Origin: JBHIER01 sp046760705 [NCBI: bacterium] | Lineage (GTDB): Bacteria; JBHIER01; G020348925 | Reading direction: 5' to 3' | Length of the DNA: 13,396 bases | NCBI GenBank assembly: GCA_046760705.1 | Contig: JBHIER010000031.1 | Span: 1 to 13,396 of the forward strand | Part shown: one piece after another, positions 5,286 to 12,553 of the stretch | How the letters are laid out: the number at the start of each line of letters is the position of its first letter | Numbering within the stretch: position 1 is the first letter of the stretch | Translations under genes and position numbers: made by a program | Notes under the pieces: generated by a model | What the model was told of the DNA's origin: nothing | Seen by the model: the letters and a program-made list of their open reading frames with translations, nothing else | Databases searched by the model: none

Positions 5286-7865
5286 TTAAAGAGCCGCATC
5301 GATCATGGCTAAAACCTCTTCGGTTTCGAATCCCTTCTGCTGGGAGACCCCGCTGGGGCAGGCGACAGTACACGCCCCGCAGGCTTGACAGAGCACCTCC
5401 ACCACCTCAGCCACCCTCCTCTCCGGATCCACCTTGCGGGCATCGTAAGGGCAGACCAGTTCGCAGATACCGCACCCGGAGCACCACTTCTCGTTCACCA
5501 TCGGGATTTCGGCTTTGGCCTGGATCTTATCCTTGGACAATATGGTGACAGCCCTGATGGAGGCTCCCTTGGCCTGGGCGATCGATTCCTCAACGGTCCG
5601 GGGCGAATGGGCCAGCCCGCACAGGAACATCCCGTCGGCAGTGAAGTCCAGAGGCCGTATCTTGGCGTGGGCCTCCATGAAAAAGCCGTCTTCCGTCAGA
5701 GGCAGCTTCAGCCTCTGGGCTAACTCCTCGTTGTCCCCATGCACGCCGGCACTGAGGACCAGTAGATCGGGACTAAAGGCCACCTCCCGGCCAACCACCG
5801 GATCGGTGAGTCGAACCCGCAGTCGGCCATCCTCCTCGGACACCTTCGGTTTATCATTCTCATCGTAACGAATGAAGAGCACACCCTTCCGTCTCGCCTC
5901 TAAATAATATTTCTCCCTGAACCCGTAGGTCCGGATGTCGCGGTAGAGAACCACCACCTCGGCTTCGGGATTCAGCTCTTTCAATCGTAGAGCGTTCTTG
6001 ATGGCCTGGCAACAGCAGATACGGCTGCAATAGGGGCGCTCCTCGTCCCTTGAGCCGACGCACTGGATCATGACCACCGTGCGGAGAGACGAGGGACGAA
6101 AGTCGGAAGACGAAAGAGCCTTTTCAAATTCGGTTTGAGTTATCACCTTTGAGTTCTGACCGTACAGGTACTCCTTCGGTTCGTACTCCTTTGCACCTGT
6201 GGCCACAATAACTACGCCGTGGTTCAGTTCAACCGGGTTCTCTTCCTTCTTCAAATAGAGGGTGGTGGTATAGCTCCCCAGATAGCCGGACATCTCCCTC
6301 ACCTCGGCGTCGGTGTAGACGCGGATGAGATCGCGCCGCTCAACCTCCTCAACGGTCTTCCGCAGCAGCTCCTGAGTGTCCTTTCCGTCTATGGTGGAGT
6401 GTATATCGGCCAAATGGCCGCCCAGACGGCTCTCCCTCTCCACGAGATGAACGGCGAACCCCTGCTCGGCCAGGGAAAGGGCAGCTGTCATCCCCGCCAG
6501 TCCTCCACCGATGACCAACCCCTCCTTGTTCAGCTCAAAAGTCTCCTGGTAGATGGGCGAAAGCAGGGCCGCCTTGGATACAGCCATGGCCACGACCTCC
6601 TTGGCCTTCTGGGTGGCTCTCTCCGGCTCGTTCATGTGCACCCAGGAGACGTGTTCCCGGAGACTGGCCATCTCAAATAGATAGGGATTGAGACCCACCT
6701 CCCGAATGGTATCCCGAAAGAGGGGCGCATGTGTCGTCGGCGTGCACGAGGCCACCACCACCCGGGTCAGCTCGTGTCTTTCAATCTCTGACTTGATCTT
6801 CTCCAGAGAATCTTGGGAACATGTGTACAGGTTTTCATCGGCGAAGACGACGTAAGGTAAGGTACGAGCGTGCTCTACCACTGCCGGTACATCGATGAAC
6901 CCACCGATGTTGCGTCCGCACCGACACACGAAGACACCGATGCGCGGATCTTCGTCTACTACCTCTTTCTCCTCAGGATACTCCTTAGATACAGTCAAGG
7001 TCCCTCGCGCACAAGCCAGCAGGCTGGAGGCCTCGGCGGCAGCACTGCTGGCCTCGATAACCGTCTCAGGAATGTCCTTAGGTTCTCCGAAAGCACCGCT
7101 GACAAATATGCCAGACTGAGCGGTCTCTGTAGGGGAAAACCCCTCCTTAAGAGAGAAACCGTACTCATTCAGCTCCACTCCCAATCGCCGGGCCAATTCT
7201 TTGACCTTCTCAGATGGGATGATTCCCGTGGCCAAAACGACCAGATCAAACTCCTCTTCCGCGAAGGTGTGGTCCTCCCGGACATACTTTATCCGCAGGT
7301 TCTTCGACTGCTGCAGTTCGACCACTTTAGAGACCAGACAGCGGATGTACCGAACACCTTGATTCTCCCTGGCCCTGTTGAAGTAACGCTCGAACCCCTT
7401 TCCAAAAGCCCTCATGTCCATGTAGAAGATGGTCGGTTCAATCTCAGCATCATGCTCCTTGGCTATGATGGCCTCTTTGGTCGAGTACATGCAGCAGACG
7501 GATGAACAGTACTCCTGACCACACGTGATGTCCCTCGATCCGACGCAGGAGATGAAAGCAATCCTCTTGGGGTGCTTGCCGTCGGAAGGCCTGAGAACCT
7601 CCCCCTGAGTTGGGCCGGAGGCGCTCAGGATGCGCTCAAACTGCCTGCTTGTGATGACATTCTGATAGATGCCATATCCATATTCGCCTCTCAACTTGGG
7701 ATCAAAAAGATCAAAGCCAGGCCCGAGGATAACAGCACCAACATCGATTTGACTTTCACGCTCCTTCATCGTATAGTCGATGGCATCGGCCTCACAGACC
7801 GTCTCACATATCTGACACTCGTCCTTATTAAAATAGACACAGTGATCTCTATCGATGACCGGTTC
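5286..7865 (-). CDS. hdrA: Tandem HdrA protein: C-terminal half of one HdrA plus a second HdrA module (5' end frame-disrupted)
   Basis: The frame is open from 7865 just after a TAG. The first ATG is at 7769, but starting there would remove the four cysteines of a [4Fe-4S] motif in HCVYFNKDECQICETVC, so the natural protein begins upstream in another frame. Counting from ATG 7769: residues 1-255 match the second half of an HdrA flavin domain (SCVGSRD, CCMYSTKEA, ATGIIPSEK). Residues 275-400 are a new HdrA N-terminal domain (IGVFVCRCGRNIGG). Residues 415-745 form a second flavin module (GGGLAG at 421-426, SRICCCQAI) that lacks the FPTxDCxxC loop and internal ferredoxin. Residues 758-803 carry two terminal [4Fe-4S] motifs (C763, C766, C769, C773; C794, C797, C800, C804). 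HdrA is the flavin-based bifurcating subunit of Hdr complexes. Two flavin modules in one chain could act as an internal dimer. The missing FAD-binding N-terminal half is encoded at 11624-12553. Confidence 0.88.
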   Translation of the reverse strand, partial: EPVIDRDHCVYFNKDECQICETVCEADAIDYTMKERESQIDVGAVILGPGFDLFDPKLRGEYGYGIYQNVITSRQFERILSASGPTQGEVLRPSDGKHPKRIAFISCVGSRDITCGQEYCSSVCCMYSTKEAIIAKEHDAEIEPTIFYMDMRAFGKGFERYFNRARENQGVRYIRCLVSKVVELQQSKNLRIKYVREDHTFAEEEFDLVVLATGIIPSEKVKELARRLGVELNEYGFSLKEGFSPTETAQSGIFVSGAFGEPKDIPETVIEASSAAAEASSLLACARGTLTVSKEYPEEKEVVDEDPRIGVFVCRCGRNIGGFIDVPAVVEHARTLPYVVFADENLYTCSQDSLEKIKSEIERHELTRVVVASCTPTTHAPLFRDTIREVGLNPYLFEMASLREHVSWVHMNEPERATQKAKEVVAMAVSKAALLSPIYQETFELNKEGLVIGGGLAGMTAALSLAEQGFAVHLVERESRLGGHLADIHSTIDGKDTQELLRKTVEEVERRDLIRVYTDAEVREMSGYLGSYTTTLYLKKEENPVELNHGVVIVATGAKEYEPKEYLYGQNSKVITQTEFEKALSSSDFRPSSLRTVVMIQCVGSRDEERPYCSRICCCQAIKNALRLKELNPEAEVVVLYRDIRTYGFREKYYLEARRKGVLFIRYDENDKPKVSEEDGRLRVRLTDPVVGREVAFSPDLLVLSAGVHGDNEELAQRLKLPLTEDGFFMEAHAKIRPLDFTADGMFLCGLAHSPRTVEESIAQAKGASIRAVTILSKDKIQAKAEIPMVNEKWCSGCGICELVCPYDARKVDPERRVAEVVEVLCQACGACTVACPSGVSQQKGFETEEVLAMIDAAL

Positions 7866-7868
7866 CTA
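7849..7868 (-). other. Frame junction between NuoG-like and HdrA reading frames; probable lost linker
   Basis: The NuoG-like frame runs to TAG at 7851-7849, while the HdrA frame is bounded upstream by TAG at 7868-7866 and offers no ATG, GTG or TTG before 7769. The frames differ by one base. In the intact paralogue (1766-3478) sixteen residues, including RKAIY and PFPQAVP, separate the glycine of the linker from PVIDR. Here only one base separates GGA (glycine) from CCG-GTC-ATC-GAT. If the linkers were the same length, 47 bases are missing, which is not a multiple of three. The Shine-Dalgarno-like AAGGAGG at 7877-7871 is not followed by a usable start at normal spacing. Confidence 0.7.
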
Positions 7869-8469
7869 CGCCTCCTTCAAACTCGGAGGCCAGAGGGACG
7901 ATATCTTTCACGCAGAAATCTTGGGCCGAAATAGCGTTTGTGGGACAGATGAAGGCACAGGCCCCGCATCCCATACAGATGGGAGATGTTCTGTCAAAGG
8001 CAGGACCGACTTTCCTTTCATTTCCACGATCGACAAAACCCAGCACGGCCTGCCCCATCCGCTCACGGCACATGCGAACACAGAGGCCACACAGGATACA
8101 GTCGTCCTTCTCCTTTTTCTCTATTCTGGACCGAGTGATGCCGTATTCTCTGGTGAGAGCATTTATCTTCTCCGAATTCGGAGAACGGGCCAATATCAAT
8201 TCCAGCATCATCTTCCGTGTCTTTTGAACCTTCTCTGTATCCGTCTCGACGACGAGACCTTCCTGGGCCGGATACTGACATGAGGCCGCCAGACCTTGTC
8301 TTCCACCAGCGACAATCTCCACCAGACACACTCGACAGGCACCATACGGACTCAGGGCCGCATGGTAGCAGAGCGTAGGAATCTTGATCCCGGCTTTCTC
8401 CGCTGCTTCTAAGACCGTTGTCCCCTCTTCGACCCGAAGTTTCTCTCTGTTGATGGTAATGTCGATCAT
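7849..8469 (-). CDS. NuoG/HydA N-terminal-type [2Fe-2S] + 2x[4Fe-4S] protein, 3' end probably out of frame with HdrA
   Basis: About 206 residues from the ATG at 8469, chosen because MIDITINREK is the usual beginning of this ferredoxin fold; in-frame ATG 8505 and TTG 8523 lie upstream. A plant-type [2Fe-2S] motif is seen (C34, C45, C48, C64), followed by two [4Fe-4S] motifs (C124, C127, C130, C134 and C165, C168, C171, C175). The His-Cys3 cluster of full NuoG is missing. The protein would relay electrons from the NuoE/NuoF unit. Its last residues, VPLASEFEGGVG, resemble the linker after the first ferredoxin cluster in HdrA (VPSEFDRFMG in the paralogue at 1766-3478), not NuoG. Downstream, the HdrA frame reads PVIDRDHC one base out of phase. 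The gene therefore looks like the front of a NuoG-HdrA fusion, interrupted here by a small deletion or a sequence error. Product class is firm; the true 3' end is uncertain. Confidence 0.85.
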   Translation of the reverse strand: MIDITINREKLRVEEGTTVLEAAEKAGIKIPTLCYHAALSPYGACRVCLVEIVAGGRQGLAASCQYPAQEGLVVETDTEKVQKTRKMMLELILARSPNSEKINALTREYGITRSRIEKKEKDDCILCGLCVRMCRERMGQAVLGFVDRGNERKVGPAFDRTSPICMGCGACAFICPTNAISAQDFCVKDIVPLASEFEGGVGTGHR

Positions 8470-8562
8470 TTGCAGGTATCCATATTTACTCTGCGATGAC
8501 TCCATCGAACTTACCGACCTCAATGCATGCGCCTCGTTTGATCTATCCTTTGCTTACGCCGC

Positions 8563-11500
8563 CTATTCCTTCACCTCGAGGTCGCACCTGAGGCAGCGCT
8601 TCGCCTCAGCCACAGCCATTTCCCGAGTGAAGCCCAACTCCACCTCCTTGAAGTTGCCCTCTCTCTCTTCTGTCGGCAAATGAGGCATCTCGATCTTGTG
8701 CAGACCTTCTGTTTCCTCATCTGTCAGCTCGACGGTCTCAACGTCGATGGCTGGGCGAGTCACTTCATACTCTCGCCTGACCGGTTCGCCCCGCAAAAAA
8801 TTGTCTATCATTCGGGCGGCTATCTTGGCCTGACCCATAGCCTCGGCCACCGTTTTGGGTCCAGTGACGACGTCCCCTCCGGCAAAGACTCCCTCCTCGG
8901 CTGTCTGGAACGTTTCGGGATCGACCTCGATTGTGTTCCATTTGGATATCTTCACTCCGTTACCCCGAAGCCATGTGTCCACATCAGGCTCCTGGCTGAT
9001 GGCTGGGATGAGCGTATCTATCTCCACTGTGAATTCTGATCCTTCGATTGGAACGGGCCTCCTGCGACCACTCCGGTCCACGTCCCCCAGCTCCATTCTG
9101 ATGCACTCAACCCCTTTCATCTGTTCGTTCTCCGCCAGTACTCTGATAGGAGCGACGAGGCACTGAATCTTGATTCCCTCCCTGTCCGCCTGCTCGACCT
9201 CCTCCTTGGCCGCCGGCATTTCCCGTCTTGTCCGCCGGTACAGTATTTCGACGTCCTTGCCCAACCGTTTGGCCGTTCTGGCTGCGTCCACAGCCGCATT
9301 TCCCCCGCCGATGACGGCCACCTTCTGGCCGACGGTGATCTCATAGCCTAAGTTGAGACGGCGCAAGAATTCCACGGCATCGATGACGTGTGGGGAGTCC
9401 TCGCCCTCGATATTCATCTTCAGGCCGCGGTGGGCGCCGGTGGCGATATACACCGCCTGGTATTGGACCTTGAGCTCAGTAAAGGAGACGTCCTTTCCTA
9501 CGGTTACGCCGGTTTTTATCTCCACCCCAGTCTTCTTGATGTTCTCGATCTCGTACTCCAGGATCTGCTTAGGCAATCTGTAGTCAGGAATGCCAACGGC
9601 CAGCATTCCTCCTGCAATGGGGAGCGACTCGAAGATGGTGACACCGTACCCTTCAAGGGCGAGGTAGAAGCCGCAGGTGAGTCCAGCCGGGCCGGAGCCG
9701 ATGATGGCTACCTTCTCAGCTCTGGACATTTTCGGCTGGGGTGGACTCCAGGGGCCCTTTTGGCTCTCATAGTCGGCTACGAATCTCTTGAGCCCTCGGA
9801 TCGAAATGGCGTCTTCGCCGCCTTCGCCGGCTCGGCATTTGTCCTCACAAGGAGCAAGGCAGACTCGGCCGCAGATAGCTGGCAGCGGGTTCTCTCTTTT
9901 GACGATCTCTACAGCCTCGTCGAATCTACCCTGAGCAACGAGGCCGATATAGCAAGGAACGTCCTGGCCGAGAGGGCAGATGTGCTGGCAGGGCGAGGAG
10001 ATGATCCCTTTGCAGACCACAGCGGGGCACCTTTTGTACTTGATGTGAGCCTCATACTCGTCCCTGAAGTAGCGGAGTGTGGAAAGCACAGGATTGGGGG
10101 CGGTTGTCCCCAGTCCGCACAGAGAACCAGCCTGAACCGCCTCTGCAAGCTCCTCCAATAAATCTATATCCTCGAGCCGACCTCGCCCTTCACAGATATT
10201 GTTTAAGATCTCGTACATGGCCTCGGTGCCTTCTCGGCAGGAGGTGCACTTCCCGCAGGACTCCCCACGCAGGAAATCGATGAAGTACTTAGCGATATCT
10301 ACCATGCACGTATTCTCATCCATGACGATCATGCCGCCGGACCCCATGATCGACCCCGCCTCAGACAGCTTCTCGTAGTCTATGGGCAGATCGATCAAAC
10401 TTACCGGAATGCATCCGCCAGAGGGGCCCCCGGTTTGAACCGCCTTGAACTTTCTGTCATTCTGAATACCGTCCCCGATGTCGAAGACCATCTCCTTCAA
10501 CGTAATCCCCATGGGTACTTCCACCAGGCCAGTATTTTTGACCTTTCCTACAAGGGAAAACACCTTTGTCCCTTTGCTGGTTTCGGTCCCGATCTCGGCG
10601 TACCAACCTGCTCCGTTTAGGATGATCTGCGGCACAGTTGCCCAGGTCTCCACATTGTTGATATTAGTGGGTCTGTTCCAGAGTCCGCTCTCGGCGGGAA
10701 ACGGTGGTCTTAACCTGGGCTCCGGCGATCTTCCTTCCAACGATGCGATCAACGAAGTCTCCTCACCACAGACAAAGGCGCCCGCCCCCCGGAACACGGA
10801 GATATCAAAATCGAAGCCTGTGCCCAGAATATCCTTTCCCAAAAGACCGCTCTCCCTGGCCTGCCCGAGAGCCAAGTTGATCTGCTTCAGCGCCAGGGGA
10901 TATTCGCTCCTCAGATAGATGAATCCATGGGAAGCACCGATGGCCTTCGCCCCGATGATCATCCCCTCCAAGACTGCATGTGGATCCGACTCGATAATGG
11001 ATCGATCCATGTAAGCACCTGGATCCCCTTCGTCACCATTGCATATAATATACTTTATATTGCCTCTCGATTTTCGGCACAATTCCCATTTCTTACCGGT
11101 CAAGAAGCCTGCTCCGCCTCTTCCGCGCAGTCCAGAATCTTTAATCTCCTGAATGATCTCTTGGGGAGACATTCGAGTCAGCGCTTTGATCAATGCCTTG
11201 TACCCATCTCTGGCAATGTAGTATTCTATCTTCCCAGGGTCGATGAGCCCTCGATTTCTCAGGACGATGGGGCGCTGTTTGCCGAAGAATCCGGCCTCGC
11301 TCGCCTCGGGAAGGATATACTCCTCGACGATCTTTCCTTCCATAATATGTCCCTTGACGATCTTGCGGATCTTCTCTTCGGTAAGGTTCACATATTTGAC
11401 CGGAGCCTCCCCCTTTCGCTCCACGGTGACCATGGGTTCACAACTGCAGAGTCCGGCGCAACCGGAAATTATCACCCTAATCCCATTTTCCATGTTCTTT

Positions 11501-11664
11501 TCCAATTCGGAGAACACGGCATTCTTTATGTTCCTAGCTCCCGCCGCAATACCGCAAGTACCCATATGGATGGTGATCTTTGCCCTGTCTCCGACTCCCC
11601 AGGACATTTTTCTTCTCTCTATCTCAGCGATCTTTTCCAGATCTTCTGGCTTCAACTTCGGCAT
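8563..11664 (-). CDS. NuoF/HydB-type NADH-binding subunit fused to GltD/NfnB-like NAD(P)H:FAD oxidoreductase
   Basis: A 1033-residue fusion. Residues 25-110 form a thioredoxin-like [2Fe-2S] domain (MGTCGIAAGA with C37; C69, C73, C75), as in HydB/HymB. Residues about 130-545 are NuoF: FMN motif GRGGAGF (181-187), NGDEGDPGAYMDR (209-221), and the [4Fe-4S] ligands C470, C473, C476 and C516. Residues about 555-965 resemble the small subunit of glutamate synthase and NfnB: cysteine-rich start (C559, C563, C571, C598, C602, C606, C610), FAD motif GSGPAGL (656-662), NAD(P) motif GGGNAA (786-791) followed by YRRTRREMPA, typical of NADPH-preferring members, and FAGGD near 927-931. The tail has C1024 and C1027. 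The first domains oxidise or form NADH via FMN; the GltD part adds a second flavin and NAD(P)H site. The far upstream start fits homologues, which have a short charged lead-in, although it overlaps the previous gene by 41 bases; ATG at 11607 is the alternative. Confidence 0.93.
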   Translation of the reverse strand: MPKLKPEDLEKIAEIERRKMSWGVGDRAKITIHMGTCGIAAGARNIKNAVFSELEKNMENGIRVIISGCAGLCSCEPMVTVERKGEAPVKYVNLTEEKIRKIVKGHIMEGKIVEEYILPEASEAGFFGKQRPIVLRNRGLIDPGKIEYYIARDGYKALIKALTRMSPQEIIQEIKDSGLRGRGGAGFLTGKKWELCRKSRGNIKYIICNGDEGDPGAYMDRSIIESDPHAVLEGMIIGAKAIGASHGFIYLRSEYPLALKQINLALGQARESGLLGKDILGTGFDFDISVFRGAGAFVCGEETSLIASLEGRSPEPRLRPPFPAESGLWNRPTNINNVETWATVPQIILNGAGWYAEIGTETSKGTKVFSLVGKVKNTGLVEVPMGITLKEMVFDIGDGIQNDRKFKAVQTGGPSGGCIPVSLIDLPIDYEKLSEAGSIMGSGGMIVMDENTCMVDIAKYFIDFLRGESCGKCTSCREGTEAMYEILNNICEGRGRLEDIDLLEELAEAVQAGSLCGLGTTAPNPVLSTLRYFRDEYEAHIKYKRCPAVVCKGIISSPCQHICPLGQDVPCYIGLVAQGRFDEAVEIVKRENPLPAICGRVCLAPCEDKCRAGEGGEDAISIRGLKRFVADYESQKGPWSPPQPKMSRAEKVAIIGSGPAGLTCGFYLALEGYGVTIFESLPIAGGMLAVGIPDYRLPKQILEYEIENIKKTGVEIKTGVTVGKDVSFTELKVQYQAVYIATGAHRGLKMNIEGEDSPHVIDAVEFLRRLNLGYEITVGQKVAVIGGGNAAVDAARTAKRLGKDVEILYRRTRREMPAAKEEVEQADREGIKIQCLVAPIRVLAENEQMKGVECIRMELGDVDRSGRRRPVPIEGSEFTVEIDTLIPAISQEPDVDTWLRGNGVKISKWNTIEVDPETFQTAEEGVFAGGDVVTGPKTVAEAMGQAKIAARMIDNFLRGEPVRREYEVTRPAIDVETVELTDEETEGLHKIEMPHLPTEEREGNFKEVELGFTREMAVAEAKRCLRCDLEVKE

Positions 11665-12553
11665 ATTCGACTTCGACCTCTCTTCTATATTTCTTCAGGA
11701 TACCCGATATTTTGGTCTGGGTTACCCCTCCATAGACATCCTCACCCACTGTCATGACGGGTGCCAGGCCGCAGCAGCCAAGGCATCTCACGGCCTCGAG
11801 GCTAAAAAGCTTGTCCTGCGTGGTCTCTCCTGTCTTGATACCAAGCTCCCGCTCCAAGGCATAGTGGGTCCTGGAGGAACCCTTGACATGGCAGGCGGTT
11901 CCCAGGCAGACCTGGATCGTATACTTTCCTCGCGGAGTGAGGCTGAAGGCGTTGTAGAACGTGGCAATATTATAGACATGACTCAAAGGGATGTCCAGTC
12001 TAATGGCGACGAATTTTAACAGGTCTTCAGGGAGATAGTAGTATGCATCATTGATCTCTTGCAAAATGGGCACCAGAGCACCTTCCTGCTCTTTGTAGGC
12101 TTCGAGTATCTGGGTAACCTTCTCCCGGTCTTTCTCTTCCAACATGGGTTCTGGAAAGTGTTCCTGTTCAAAGTGAGGCCGATTCCTCACTGGACATTGA
12201 GCCACGCATTGGCCGCAACCAGTGCACTTATCAATATCCACGTACCTGGGTCTGTTCACCAGCTTGACCGAGAAATTCCCTGGCTCTCCCCGGATCGACT
12301 CCACATCCGACCAGGTGATGATCTCGATGTTCAGATGGCGGCCGCACTCCACCAGCTTGGGGGCCATGATGCACATGGCGCAGTCGTTGGTGGGAAAGGT
12401 CTTGTCCAGAGCGGCCATGGTTCCGCCGATGGCCGAGGAACTGTCCAATAGGTAGACCTTAAATCCCGATTCGGCCAGATCGAGGGCCGACTGCATCCCT
12501 CCGATGCCGCCCCCTATGACAAGCACCGACCCGATGGTCTTCTTCTCATTCAT
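11624..12553 (-). CDS. HdrA N-terminal half fused to NuoE-type [2Fe-2S] subunit
   Basis: A 309-residue protein with two parts. Residues 8-122 match the FAD-binding start of HdrA: dinucleotide motif GGGIGG (14-19), the conserved FPTNDCAMC loop (C58, C61), and one [4Fe-4S] motif (C110, C113, C116, C120) ending in CPV. The HdrA similarity stops there, so the rest of the flavin domain is absent. From about residue 137 to 290 it is a NuoE/HydC-type thioredoxin-like domain, with the helical lead-in containing YYYLPEDLLKFVA and the four [2Fe-2S] ligands C216, C221, C257 and C261. NuoE carries electrons beside the NADH-oxidising NuoF, which is the next gene. The start overlaps the hdrB stop by ATGA, and the 3' end overlaps the nuoF-like start by 41 bases. 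The HdrA half alone is unlikely to hold FAD unless it pairs with the C-terminal half encoded at 5286-7865. Confidence 0.9.
   Translation of the reverse strand: MNEKKTIGSVLVIGGGIGGMQSALDLAESGFKVYLLDSSSAIGGTMAALDKTFPTNDCAMCIMAPKLVECGRHLNIEIITWSDVESIRGEPGNFSVKLVNRPRYVDIDKCTGCGQCVAQCPVRNRPHFEQEHFPEPMLEEKDREKVTQILEAYKEQEGALVPILQEINDAYYYLPEDLLKFVAIRLDIPLSHVYNIATFYNAFSLTPRGKYTIQVCLGTACHVKGSSRTHYALERELGIKTGETTQDKLFSLEAVRCLGCCGLAPVMTVGEDVYGGVTQTKISGILKKYRREVEVEYAEVEARRSGKDR

Noticed and set aside
7769-7865. ATG 7769 as the true start of the tandem HdrA
   Set aside because: It would discard a complete four-cysteine cluster motif and the PVIDRDHC segment that are encoded in the same frame just upstream.
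7849-7878. Programmed +1 frameshift joining NuoG to HdrA at CGA-TAG
   Set aside because: The SD-like AAGGAGG is too far upstream of the TAG for a prfB-type site, and the shift would still lack the linker present in the intact paralogue; a deletion or sequence error explains more.
9388-11757. Long plus-strand open frames at 9388-10161 and 10927-11757
   Set aside because: They lie opposite strongly conserved NuoF-GltD and NuoE coding sequence, show no recognisable domains and are best explained as antisense shadows.
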